Positions 12,400 to 23,801 of a DNA stretch of 64,000 nucleotides are shown here, in pieces. The notes beneath the pieces are model-generated. The model ran no database searches. It was not told the origin of the DNA and saw only the letters and a list, made by a program, of their open reading frames with translations. The stretch comes from Serinus canaria (Eukaryota > Chordata > Aves > Passeriformes > Fringillidae), in the NCBI RefSeq assembly GCF_022539315.1, contig NC_066328.1, forward strand, positions 1,534,621-1,598,620, in the 5' to 3' direction. Position 1 is the first letter of the stretch, and each line of letters opens with the position of its first letter. Made by a program: the position numbers and the translations under genes.

Positions 12400-13220
12400 A
12401 GCAGTGCCAGCACAGGGGACGGCCCCTGTCCCGCTCCTGCTGTCACAGCAGCGCTGCCACCAAAAGCCGCTCACCCTGCGGGGCCCTGGGCTCGCTGAGG
12501 CCTTTCCGGGGCCCGAAGCGATGCTGCAGCGTGACCCGCACAGCCATGGGCACTGGGCGGCGCGGGGGAACCACGGCGGGAGGCCCGGCCTGGCTCCCTG
12601 GCCGCGGAGGCAGCGGCTCCACCGAGGGCGGGCACCGGAGCCCGGCTGTGCCGGCAGCTGAGGCCGCCGGACAGGGCCAGGCCAGGCCACGGCGCTCGGG
12701 TCGCACAACCCCGGCCCGCCCTCAGCCAAACCCCAACCACGGCTCCCAGCTCCTGCCCGTCCCCCGAGTCCCCGGCCCACCTGCCCGGCCCGGCCCGCGG
12801 CGCTCTGACCTACTTTCCTCTCCCGGGACATAAACAATCCGCTCCCGGCCCCGCCCCCGGGCGCTCATTGGCTGCGGCCGTTGGCTGAGAGCTCTGTCAC
12901 CCACGGGCGGAGGGGGACCAAGGGGGCGGGGATTGAGAAAGCCCGGCGCTATTGGCTGTGTAGTGTGCCAATCTCCAGAGAGCTGCGCCATTGGGCGGCC
13001 GCTCGCGAAGGGAAAACACTAAGCGCATTGGGTGATGCGAAAGGATAACGAGAAGTGCATTGGCTCTGAAGCTCTGGTGGGCGGGCTATCTGGTGAAAGT
13101 GCGGCTTGCGATTGGACACAGCACCTGCCAGTCCAAGGTGGCGGGGCCTTGGGCCGGAGGAAGACGGAAGCGGGTGATGCGGGGAGGCAATATGGAGGAG
13201 ACGGCCGAAGGTGAGCGGTG
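12400..13220. promoter_or_regulatory. Bidirectional CpG-island promoter of SPSB3 and NUBP2 with seven CCAAT boxes
   Basis: The block is dense in CG dinucleotides and GC boxes and contains no TATA box. CCAAT or ATTGG cores lie at 12867-12871, 12951-12955, 12968-12972, 12990-12994, 13027-13031, 13059-13063 and 13111-13115; six are inverted and one is forward relative to NUBP2. NF-Y binds this motif. A good minus-strand donor (AGG followed by GTGAGC) sits at 12475/12474 and could end the non-coding first exon of SPSB3, joining the acceptor at 10286. NUBP2 starts at 13192 just beyond the array. Head-to-head SPSB3/NUBP2 is also the human arrangement. Confidence 0.8.
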
Positions 13221-16200
13221 GAGAGGCCGCGGCCGGGGGGAACCGGGATCCGGGGTGTCGGCCTGGGGGGGCCCTAGCCACCTCTGGGGGGCGTCCCAGC
13301 AGGAATGGCCCGGCCTAGCGGGGGGTCAGGACCCGGCTCCGCGGAGTTCCGAGGTGCTCGGGCCGAGCCGGTGTCGTGGTGTTCGGTCCCACTCCTGGTG
13401 AGGGGCGCTCCGGGCCGGGCCGGGCTCCCTTAGGCGGCGGGCACCGCTCATCGGGAGCTGACGCTGAGCCTTGTCCGAGGCTCTGGCCCGGCTCCCGCGG
13501 TAGACAACGCCGAGTAAGCGGGCCCGGCGCGGGGCTGCCGCTGTCACCGGGCGGTTTCCCGGGCGCACCTCGCTGCGGGGCCCCGTCTGCCCCTCCCCGG
13601 GCCCCTTCTCCCCCCTCCCCATTTTGAGGCTCGTGGCCTTTACCGTCGGCGGAGGTGCTGATGAGTTCTGCCATGGTCCGTGCGGGCTCCATGCCGCCTG
13701 TGCCGCCGCTGCCGGGCCAGCCCCGGCGCGTTGAGTTCGTGCCCGGTCGTGTCGGGGCGTCCGGAACGCGGCCCCAGGTGGGCGGGCGGCGTTCGCCGGC
13801 TGTGGCTGGAAGGACCCGGCCGCCCCCTGTGCTGCCCCGGGCCGAGCGCTCCCTGCTCCGGGGAGCTGAGCCCAAAGCAGAGCCGGGAGCGCTGATAGCA
13901 GAGCGGGGAATGCGGGGAGGGCTGGAGAGGAGCGCGGGGCCGGCAGGAAGCGACTGGTGTGGCACGGAGGAAGGAAACGCCAAGGGCCTGAGCTCACCCT
14001 GAGCTCACCGTCAGCCTCGGGCCATGGCCCCGCTGAGCCTCACGAACCCCGTGAGTGTTTATTGCTCTGCTGCCCAATTTCCACTTAGGTCATGGGGACC
14101 AGCCTTTGCTCCCCACACACGGTGTTTATTGCCATTGTTCTTCTTGTCCCTGTTCTGATGACAAAAAGCCTGTGTCCACCTCTTCTTTCCCACTGCCTTA
14201 CACTGAGGGCAGAGCTCAGCGGGGCTGCAGCTCCTTCCAAGAGGCAGCTCTGATCTCTGGGACAAGGAATGGCTGGAGCTGTGCCAGGGGAGGGTCAGGG
14301 TGGGCATCAGGAAAGGTTCTTCCCCCAGAGGTGCTGGGTACGGCCCTGAGGCTGCCAGAGCTCCGGGAGCGTTTGGACAGCACTGCCAGGGATGCCAGGG
14401 TGGGATTGTTGGTGGGTCTGTGCAGGGCCAGGAGCTGCCCTGGATGATCCCTGGTGTCCCTCCCCTCTGAGCATATTCCCTAATTCTGTGGTACACCTGC
14501 AGAGAGAGCCAACCTGGCCAGGGTGCGGCACATCGTGCTGGTGCTGTCGGGGAAGGGCGGCGTTGGGAAGAGCACCCTCTCCACCGAGCTGGCCCTGGCG
14601 CTGCGGCACGCCGGGAAGAGGGTGAGTGAGCCTTCGGGGTGCTGAGCTCTGCCTTGTCCCTTCCTGCCCTCAGCTGGGCTGGATTCTCCCCACCCTTTCC
14701 ATGTGGGTGTCCTTGGTGGGCAGTGTGTGGATGCTCTGTGAAAATGCAATTTGAGATCGTGTGATCCAGTTCAGGTACTGCAGTTCATTTCTCTTTTGTC
14801 TATTTTATTAAATCACCCAATATTTATTGTTGAAATTGGCACTGGGACATGACATGGCTGCTTTGTGGTGTCACCCTCACTCCCTCTATGGGGTGAAGTG
14901 GGTGAGCTCAAGGACTCTTGAAATGGGGATAAAAAGGAAATGTGCAGGCAGGAGACAGACTGAATTCCCTGAGGACCTTTTTAAAGACTCTGTGCAGCCT
15001 ATGCCATTTGGGTTGTGGCATAAAGCACTTGGAAACACGCAGGGGATGCTCCTTGGGGAGCAGGAGGACAGGAGGGATATGAAATTTAAAGCATTTGTGT
15101 TCCAAATGTGGCAGTTGTGGAAGTGGGGTGGCCAGGGGTTCCTGAGCCCACCCTGCTGGGCCTGTCTGAAGGGCTGTGCCTGTCCCCAGGTGGGGATCCT
15201 GGACGTGGACCTGTGTGGCCCCAGCATCCCACGTATGCTGAGGGTGCAGGACAGTGCTGTGCACCAGTGTGACAGCGGCTGGGTCCCTGTCTTCGTGGGC
15301 CAGGACAAGGCCATCGCCCTCATGTCCATCGGCTTCCTGCTGGAGCGGCCCGACGACGCTGTGGTGTGGAGGGGACCCAAGAAAAACGGTACCCCAAGGC
15401 TTGCTGCTGGGGGAACCTCCTGTGAGCCCTCCTGGAGGTGCTGCTGCCTCCTGGAGAGGTTATTCCTTGGGGGAATGAAGCTCCTGTTCCACAAGGATGG
15501 GTGGAAGTCACTCAGATGGGGACAGTGCTGCTGCAGCACATGTTGTGCTGACAGACAGCTTTGTCCCCTCTCCCTGTCCCATGGCTCCCAAGCCACCTGC
15601 TGAAGTCTGCTGTGGTTTGGGGTTTTTTATCTGCCCCTTTTATTTCCATAGCTTTGATCAAACAGTTTGTCAGCGACGTGGCCTGGGGGGAGCTGGATTT
15701 CCTCATCGTGGACACGCCACCGGGCACGTCCGACGAGCACATCTCCACCGTGGAGGCCTTGAGGCCCCACCAGCTGCTCGGGGCAGTCCTGGTCACAACA
15801 CCTCAGGTGGGACACGGGACTGGAATTCCTATCAGGCAGCACATTTGGAGGGGGGAAATGCACCCCAGGTTAGCACAGGGCTGACTGTGGGTGCTTGTTC
15901 TGCACACGTGCTCTGGAGGCACAGTCAGCGTGGCCAGAGGGATCCCCAACTGCTGCTGTTCCCTCAGGCCGTGTCCGTGGGGGATGTGAGGCGGGAGCTG
16001 ACATTCTGCAGGAAGGCAGGACTGCACATCCTCGGCATCGTGGAGAACATGAGCGGCTTCGTGTGCCCCCACTGCTCTGTGAGCTCTCCTGAACTTCCTG
16101 TGCAGCCTTGGGGCTGCTCTGGGCCCTTCCTTGTGGTTGTGGGGTGGAGAATTGGGAAATGCCAGGAGGGTGAGCCAGGAAGGGGAGACACTGCCAGCTT

Positions 16201-17137
16201 TGGGTTCTGCTGTGCTGAGGAGAGGGGGAGGGCAGGGCACAGGGAATGCCTGGGGCTGCAGGGTGGAGGGGAGCTGGCCCTGCTCAGGGCTGGCAGCTCC
16301 TGCCCTGTCACGCAGGGCTCTGGCCTTCCTGACTCACTCCTCTTCCTCCTTCAGGAATGCACAAACATCTTCTCCAAAGGGGGAGGCGAGGAGCTGGCCA
16401 AGCACGCTGGGGTGCCCTTCCTGGGTGAGTGCCTCTACAGCAGAGCTCTGCTCAGGGCTGGTCTCGTGGCACTCTGGGAGGGCTGAGCACAGAGAAGGAG
16501 CATCCCAGGGGCAGGTGGGCTGGGCTGGGAGCCCCAGGCACCTGGGCAGAGCTGAGGTTTGTGCTTTGCTTCTCTGCTGTCCAAACTCCTCACAGTGGGC
16601 CCCTGGCCTTGCTGGGGCAGAGATGGTGGTGCCAGCAGCCTGCTCTGACTACTGACATCATGGTGACAGTGTAAACAGGCCTGGAGCTCCATGAGAGCCA
16701 TGCTGGAATGTCTGGAGCCATTTTCCCTGAGAAATGGGGGCTGAGGACTGAACCCTGTCCCTGGACAGGGCTGGTATCAGGTGCGAGAGCCCCTTTAATG
16801 AAGCCCCAGGGTGGGGTGGGGGTCTTGGAGTGGTTGCAGGTGAGAATGATCTCCTGGAGAGTCCAGGGAGGGCAGTGCTGGCTCTTCCCTACCACTTTCC
16901 CTGGAGCTGACTGTGGCAGTGTGTGTTTTATCCCTGGCTGCAGACATGGGCCCTGCAGGGAGCAAGCTCTCACTCTCCCTCCCCTGTCCCACAGGCTGCG
17001 TCCCCCTGGACCCCCAGCTCAGCCAGAGCTTGGAAGAAGGCAGAGACTTCATCCAGGAGTTTCCCAAGAGCTCTGCCTTCCCTGCCTTGACTCACATTGC
17101 CCAGCAGATCTTGGATACATCGCAGAGGAGCTCCTGA
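13192..17137 (+). CDS. NUBP2: NUBP2, cytosolic Fe-S cluster assembly P-loop ATPase (seven exons)
   Basis: Mrp/NBP35-family ATPase (yeast Cfd1) that works with NUBP1 as the scaffold of cytosolic iron-sulfur protein assembly. Exons: 13192-13210, 14503-14621, 15190-15388, 15652-15806, 15968-16078, 16355-16424, 16995-17137. Phases agree and the total is 816 nt, 271 aa, the same length as human. Visible motifs are the Walker [10 protein letters not shown] (about residues 23-31), [12 protein letters not shown] (about 51-62), the switch region [11 protein letters not shown], and the CXXC pair CPHC (197-200), which ligates the bridging 4Fe-4S cluster. The first coding exon is only 19 nt. The ATG at 13192 has A at -3 and G at +4 and gives MEETAE, close to human MEAAAE. 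An in-frame ATG at 13177 would add five residues but has a poor context. Intron 1 ends in a CR1 copy. A possible poly(A) signal AGTAAA lies at 17664-17669. Confidence 0.97.
14225..14492 (+). mobile_element. CR1 LINE 3' end abutting the NUBP2 exon 2 acceptor
   Basis: The sequence follows the CR1 3' UTR in sense: GGGTCAGGGTGGGCATCAGG, TTCTTCCCCCAGAGGTGCTG, GTGCAGGGCCAGGAGCTGCC, GGATGATCCCTGGTGTCCCT, ending GCATATTCCCTAATTCTGTG. The last CR1-like base is about 10 bases before the AG of the splice acceptor at 14501-14502. Confidence 0.7.
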
Positions 17138-18530
17138 GGAGGCTGTGGAGCTGGACTGGTGCCAGCCTGGCAGCCCCAGCAGTGGGGAGGGTATGCAGGA
17201 ACTGTTCAACTCCAACTGGGGTGTGAGGGGGGAGCACCGATTCCTGCTGCTGCTGCTGGCAGTCCCAGAGGGAAGAAGCCACATCCCCTCAGATTCAAAG
17301 AGACTCTGGAGCTGCAGTGTCCAGTGCTGTTCTTCCCTGAGCATTCCCACATAGTTCTGATCACCTGGATCATGGCTCCATGTGCTGCCGCCTTCTCCTG
17401 CTGCCCCTGCCTGATGGATCACGCAGGGCTTGCCTCAGTGGCTGGCTGGTGCTGGGTGCTCCCATGTGGAGCCAGGCCCGGTCCTGACCTCAGAATTCTC
17501 AGCTCATTGGTTCCTGATGGACCATGAGGGCATAGCACAGCCTGGGCTGGGCTGAGGAAGCCCCTTCAGGAGCTGTCTGGGAGCTGCATCCCATCGTGCT
17601 GGGAAGGAGCCCTCGGGCCTGCCGAGCTTCTGTGACTCAGGAATATTTTTCAAGGCTCCAGGCAGTAAAACCTTTTCTTTAAATGCAGGTCTGCAAAGTT
17701 CTGTTTTTCTATGGCTTTAGGCCTTGCTGTATCTCTGAGTCTTGGCCCTTCACATACATCAAGGTGCTTCCTGCTGTTCCCTGGTTTCCTTGCTGGAATT
17801 CAGCTAAATCTCTCCTATAAAAGCATCAGGATCCAGCCTGTCCCTTGTCTTGCTGTGAGCCAGCTCTGGCAGCCCTTCATGGAGCTGTTCTCCAGCCCCA
17901 GCCTGGGGCTCCTCTGTGTCCCCAGCTGGTTCCTGCATCTTTCACTTCCCAGTGTCCTGTTCCCTGCACCTCTTCCCATGGGCTGCTGCTCCCATGGGAG
18001 CTGCCCTCTTCTTGCAGGCTGCAGTTGAGCTGGGGAAGCAGTGAAGGTGGTGGCCTTGCATCTCACCTCCCTCCCTCCTGGACTCTGAAGCCATCCTGCC
18101 TGCCTCCCTCTCTGCCTTTGGGACTCCCGCTCAGTGAGGTTTTGGGAAGATAGGGAAATCTGGATTTCCACTGAGGAGACTGAATTCCAGCAGGCAGGAG
18201 CAGCACCCAGCCCTGCTACCACTGCACAAGGACTCACACCCAAGCAGCTTTCCCCTCATGCAATTTTCCAGGAAAATTTTGTCTGACCTTTGGACACTTA
18301 TCTGGGATTTGGAGTGCCGGGCAGTAGCTGGAATCTGGCAGGGCTGTTGGCTGCTGTGGGATAGCTGGGCATTTCTTGCTCCCTCCCTGGGAACAAGCCA
18401 CCCCCCAAGGCTTGCAGGAAATGCTGGGAGCCCCCTGGGAGCCTGAATCCCTCACCCTGAGGGGCTCTGGGGAGGAATCCTGGCCGTGGGCAGTACGAGC
18501 TTTGGAAAAAACATAACTTACAAGGTGGGT
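17138..18530. other. NUBP2 3' flank and intergenic space to IGFALS
   Basis: This holds the NUBP2 3' UTR, probably ending after AGTAAA at 17664-17669, and then about 900 bases with no gene recognised. The open frames here are short and lack known domains. Confidence 0.45.
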
Positions 18531-19003
18531 TGCAATAGCTCCAAAGGTTTATTTGTCTGCTGCCATTTATCAGGTGAGCAACGAGTGGCTTTCTGTGCCC
18601 TGCCTACACCTGCTGCTGCAAGGGATCATTGCAGCAAGTCCTCTGCCCCTTCCCTAAGCTCAGGGGGGCTTCTTTTCCTCCTCCATGGCAGGAAAACGCT
18701 TTCTTTTGTCTCATAAAAGTCCTGGCCTGGGCAGGGCTGCCCCTTGCTGTGGCTGCAGGGCTGGGGGTGCAGCATTCCCCCATCCAGAGATTATCCTGCT
18801 GGGAGCTGGGAGCAACCACGCTCTGCCCTGGAGGCTGCTACTTAAATATTAAAGGACTGAAATACTCAGTTTGAAGCCCAGGGGGTCTGGTGCCCATCCA
18901 GCATCTTCTGAGCGAGGCGGCTGCTGGAGGCGGTGGCAAATCTGTGCTCTGGCTGGGGCGGCCACAGGGCCGGGATGAGGGTCCCTGGGAGGGCCAGCCC
19001 AGC
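18530..19003 (-). other. IGFALS: IGFALS 3' untranslated region with poly(A) signal
   Basis: Downstream of the IGFALS stop, the first canonical minus-strand AATAAA is at 18553-18548. This gives a 3' UTR of about 450-475 bases. The cleavage position is inferred. Confidence 0.55.
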
Positions 19004-21396
19004 TCAGCAGTGAGCAAAGCTCTCCTGGGCAGTGTCACGCAGGTCCAGCCCCGCCAGGCCCGGCGGGTGCAGGCAGGTGAGGTTGTTGTAGGTGTAGATG
19101 GGGACGTGGCTGTCGTCCCCCTCGGCCACCGACTGCACGAAGCGCGGCACCACGGCCGGGTGCTGCAGGGAGAAGTCCCGCAGGCCCTTCAGGGAGCAGT
19201 TGCAGTGCCAGTTGTTGCCCCCCAGCCACAGCTGCTCCAGGGCGAAGGGCGGGCACAGGAACGCCACCGAGAAGGTCTCCAGGGAGTTGTTCCTCAGGCT
19301 GAGGTACCGCAGGTTGGTCAGGGGGGAGATGACGCTGTTGTCCAGTGTCTCCAGCTGGTTGTGGGACAGGTCGAGCCAGAAGAGTCTCTGGAGCGGGCTG
19401 AAGGTGTCCTGGGAGATCTCCAGGAGCTGGTTGGAGGAGAGGAAGAGGTACTCCAGGTTGCTGAGCCCCGTGAAGAGCCGGGGCGAGAGGTGGCTCAGCC
19501 TGTTGTGCTTCAGGTCGAGCTCCAGGAGCTCGTGCAGTTCGCTGAAGCTCTGGTCCTCGATGAGGGAGATGCTGTTGTGCTGCAGGAAGAGGCGCCGCAG
19601 GCTGGAGAGCCCGGAGAAGGTGTTGGCCCGGATCCTGCCGACACAGCTGTGCTCCAGGTGGAGGCTGTGCAGCTTGGCAACCCCCTTGAAGACAAAGTCG
19701 GGCAGGACCTTGATGCAGTTGGCGGACAAGTGCATCACGGCCACGTTGTGCAGCCCCAGGAAGGCCCCGGCCCTGACGTCCTGCAGCTGGTTGTTGTTGA
19801 GGCTCAGCACCTCCAGCTGGCCCAGCCCCTCGAAGGTCCTTTCCGCCAGGCCCCGGATCCGGTTGTGCCCCAGCTGCAGCTCCTCCAGGAACTGCAGGTC
19901 CTTGAAGGTCCTGGGCCTCAGGCCGGTGATGGAGTTGGTGGACAGGCGCAGCACGTGCAGGCTCAGGAGGCCCAGGAAGGTGTCCTCGTAGAGCGAGACC
20001 AGGCGGTTGTGGGACAGGTCCAGCCACCGCAGGGACTTCATGCCCATGAAGGCGCGGGGGGCGATGGCGTTGATCTGGTTGTGGTTCAGGTACAGCTTCT
20101 GCAGCTTCTGCAGCTTGACGAAGATGTTGATCTTGATGCCCTTGAGCGCGTTCCCGCTCAGGTCCAGCTCCTTCAGCTCGGTGAGGCTGCAGAAGAGCTG
20201 GTGCTGGAGGTAGGGCAGCTTGTTGCCGGCCAGGATCAGCTCCCTCAGGTTGGGCAAGTCGTGGAACACCTTGTCAGGCAGCACCACCAGCGAGTTCCAG
20301 CCCAGGTTCAGGTACCAGAGGTTGGAGAGCCCGGCGAAGAGCCCTTCCTCCACCTTGCTGAAGTGGTTGTTGTTGAGGCTGAGGGACACGAGGTTCTGCG
20401 TGTGCAGGAAGGTGTGCGGGGCCAGGTGCCTGAGCCGGTTGCGCTCCAGGTGCAGGTGGTAGAGGCTGCGCAGCCCATGGAAGGCGTGCTGCTCCACGGA
20501 GCCCAGCTGGCTGCTCTGCAGGTCCAGGAAGTCCAGGGCCGACAAATTCCTGAAGGCGGCGGCCGGCAGCAGCGTGAAGTTGTTGCCGTCCAGCCACAGG
20601 GCTTTGGCGTTGTGGGGCACGTCCTCGGGCAGGCGGGTGAGGTTGCGGCCGCTGCAGAAGACGTTCAGCTCCTCGCTGTAATCGTCCAGGCTGCAGGCGC
20701 AGGGGCTGGGGCAGCGCGGACCTTCCCCGTCCCCCCCCTCCTTCGGGGGGTCCCCCCCGGGGGGCTGCGAGGCGGCAGCCAGCAGCAGGGCCAGGGGGAG
20801 CAGGAGGGGGATGCCTGCTGCCGGGGGAGGAGAGGGGACAGCGTCAGTGCAGGGCTGTGGCTGCTCTGGGGGACACCCTTGGGACCCCCTTGGTGGGTGC
20901 CCGCACCGCCGGGACTGGGGGGGGATAAAGGGGTCACTCCCGGCCGCCGCACACACACGGGGGGGGGGTGGTTTGCAGAGGGAAACGGTCCAAGATCACT
21001 CCTCCAATGCTGCCACAGCTCCGAGCCCTCGGCTGCAGGGACCCCCCCCCCCCGAAATTCATCCCCATATTGCAGCGGCAGCTTCTCCCTTTCATGGGGA
21101 AAGGCCCCCTGTCCCCGTCCGTCCCCGGCTGCCCCTGGACTCGCTCGGCACCGAAGGGTCCCGGTGCCGCGGTCCCTGCCCATCCCCGCATTCCCATCCA
21201 CGTCTGGGCTCTGCCCCGCGGTGCCTGCAGCCCCCCCAGGCAGCTCGGGGTCCCCAAAATGTCTCATTGGCAGGGGAGGAGGAGCAGAGTAAAGGGCGCC
21301 TAGAGCCCGGGCAGAGCCCGATCGTGTCCCCTCCCGGTCCCTGCGTGTCCCCCCAGCCCGAGGGGCAGTTCCAGCCTCACCTTTGCCTGCGCTCAT
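19004..21396 (-). CDS. IGFALS: IGFALS, acid-labile subunit of the serum IGF-binding complex (two exons)
   Basis: Secreted leucine-rich-repeat glycoprotein made mainly in liver. It binds IGF/IGFBP-3 or -5 dimers to form the long-lived 150 kDa serum complex. Exon 1 codes only 16 nt (21396-21381, MSAGK, in a perfect GCCGCC-ATG context). Exon 2 (20817 or 20814 down to 19004) codes the rest. The total is 609 or 608 aa, depending on which of two tandem AGs is used; human is 605. A hydrophobic signal peptide ([16 protein letters not shown]) is followed by an LRR N-cap ([11 protein letters not shown]). About 20 LRRs of 24 residues follow (LxxLxLxxNxL, for example [19 protein letters not shown]), then an LRR C-cap [13 protein letters not shown] and a terminal YTYNNLTC...FAHC. 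Several NxS/T glycosylation sites are visible. The split after the fifth codon is the ancestral intron position. The C-cap lacks two cysteines found in human. Confidence 0.97.
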
Positions 21397-23340
21397 GGCG
21401 GCGGGCAGGGCAGGGCAGGGCTCCCGCTCCGCTCTCCGGCCCCTCCGACTGCGCAGGGATGGATGGAGCAACCACCTTGACGCCTGTCCAGGCACCCGCC
21501 CGGCCGGGCTTAACCCCACTGCTGCTGGCCCGGCCGTGGCCGAGCCCCGGGCACCGCCTGGACGGGCAGTGGCACCAGGACGGGTTCCTGGGGACTGCCC
21601 TTAAGGCAGCTCGGGACAAGGGCACGGAACAAGATGTGCAGGAACCTGATGGGGTCCTGCCAGAGATGGGGTTTGTGTGGGCTTTGAGCCTGGAAGGAGG
21701 AATGGGGCAACCCCAGAGGGTATCCCAGCACCGTGCCCCGAGCTGCTGGAGGGTGCTGAGCAGCAGCACTGAGCCCTCCCTGCCCTGCTCTGCCGGGGAT
21801 GCCCCGGGGTGAGCCCTGGCAGTGGCTCCTCACTTTCCATCAGGACACAAAAACCACATGCTGGGGCTTGGAGCATCCACAGGACACAGGGATTGAAGGT
21901 TTGGGGATCAGCCTTAGCACAGGATGGGCTGAAACTCCTGAGGGTTTATGGTGATGCAAGTGGGAAATGAGTTGGGAAAAGGGGAAAAACTTCCCTGTGT
22001 AGCACTAAAAACCTCGGGCAGAACACTCAGCCCCTCCTGGACATTTTCCCTCCTGTCTTGCCATGTGGCTGGGGATGGTGCTGGGAACTCTACACCCTGC
22101 TCTGCCCAGTGCTTCTGTGCCCAAGGGGAAACTGAGAGCAAAGGCAGGGTCCCCCTGGTGGGTGGTGGCTCTGGGGGTCCCCTGCTCCTCTGCCAGCCCC
22201 CAGGCAGTGGGATGAGGGCGGGTGATGCTCCAGGGCTGGCAGATCACACTCTGTCCCTGGCAGCTCATCAAAACCACCCCGGGGAGGCCGCTGACCTATC
22301 CTGTGTCCCAGGTTATTTCCCCACCAGGCTCCAATACAGGCTCTGTGGAATCTTTTAACGGTTTCCAGGAAAGAAATAGAAAGAAGAAGCCCTAGCAAGA
22401 GGAGCCCTGTGGCCAGAGAGAAAAGGCATGGCTGAACCTTCCCCTGTCCCTCCTCCCTGGAGATGCACCAGGCTGGCCCCACTGACACCCACAGCTCCAG
22501 GACCAGCAATCTCTGCCCTGCAGTTGCTCTTCCCAGCCCTGGTTCCCCCAGGCTGCTTTGGGAGGAGCAGGGATTCCCTCCTCACCATGATCCCACCTTG
22601 TTCGTTCCCATGGGAGCCTGGCACTTCCCCAGCTCCCAGGCCACATCTCAGCTCCTCACCAGGCACTGCCATGCCCATGGGAAGAGGAGGAGTTGGAGAC
22701 ACATCCAGGCTCCAGCCTTGCCACCCAACTTTCCCACAGGCTGTGCTTTCCCTCTTCCCTTTTGGCCCTGAGTGGAATCCTCCTCCCCCTCTATTTTAAT
22801 CCTGTCTTCTGGGAATTTATAGATCAGGAGGGAGAAATGAGGGAGAGGGATACATGCACCCACTAATAGGCACTGAGCACATATTGACACAAGGTGTAAT
22901 CAATCTGGAAGCTAAAAAGAGCTGAACCAGCACAGGTCAACCAGCCAAAACCCACAAAACCTTGTTGGGAAGTTTAAACAAGCCCTGCCTGCAGCTGGGA
23001 GCAGGTTTATCCCTGCCTCCAGCAGCCCTCCCCAGGGAAATATCTAATGAGATGCAATGGGAAAATAAGGAAGGTAAATAAGGAAATCCCTCCCCAGAGT
23101 GGTGGCAGGGAGGAGCTGGAGCCATCTCCACCTTTAGAGCTCCTTGGGGCAGCTCCTCCAAGCCTGTCTGCACCCCTAAATCCCCCTGGCAGCCTGGTCT
23201 CCAGATGTGGCAGGAGCTGCTGGGACCCCAGGCACCCCAGGGACCTGGCTGGGGGTCCTGTCCCCTTGCAGCGTGTCCCTGGCCATGGGAACCCCCTGTG
23301 TGATCCCCCCACCACTGCAGCTCCAGCAGATGGACTCCCA
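21397..23340. other. IGFALS promoter side and intergenic sequence
   Basis: The first about 250 bases are GC-rich and should hold the IGFALS promoter (transcription to the left). No clear TATA box or STAT-type element was recognised. From about 21.7 to 23.3 kb I see no gene. HAGH, which follows IGFALS in mammals, is not recognisable. Confidence 0.45.
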
Positions 23341-23370
23341 GCCCGGAGCAAAGTCTGAGCCCCTCCCCTG

Positions 23371-23384
23371 GTTGCCATGGAGAA
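23371..23384 (+). promoter_or_regulatory. RFX X-box-like site
   Basis: GTTGCCATGGAGAA matches the 5' half (GTTGCC) and most of the 3' half of the RFX X-box. It is one of two such sites within 450 bases, upstream of CCDC78, a gene of multiciliated cells. Whether it is used is inference. Confidence 0.45.
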
Positions 23385-23801
23385 GGCTGTAATGGTATTA
23401 GGAAAAGCAGCAAAATCATTTAAAAGTACTTTTTTAACCTATTTAAACTCTGAGGAATCATTTACCTTCCCCAGCAGCTCCTGCAGGTCCCTCCCCAGGG
23501 AGATTCCCAGTCCCTTTGGGTGGGACAGGCCACCAGCTTTCCCTGCTGTCCCTGCTCTGTCCCCAGGCTGGCCGGTCTGGGGAAGGGACAGTGCTGGGCC
23601 ACATCTGCTCTGGGACCCCAGCAGGTCCCCACCAGGCAGGGTGAGTGACCAGGGACACTCTGGACACCAGCAGGGACAGCACCACCCAAGGAGTTCTGGG
23701 GAGCAGGGAGGTGACATGTGTGGCACTGTCACAGCTGAGTTAGGGAGTATTTTTAGCAGATCTTGCCAAATATTGTCCCTGTCTGGAGGAGAGCATCTTG
23801 T

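Noticed and set aside
13177..13191. Upstream in-frame ATG for NUBP2
   Set aside because: It would add only MRGGN, has C at +4, and mammalian NUBP2 begins at the position of the ATG at 13192.
18890..21292. 800-codon plus-strand open frame opposite IGFALS
   Set aside because: It is the antisense of the IGFALS leucine-rich repeats. GC-rich, repetitive sense codons leave few stops on the other strand. Its translation is low-complexity Gln/Val/Glu with no family resemblance.
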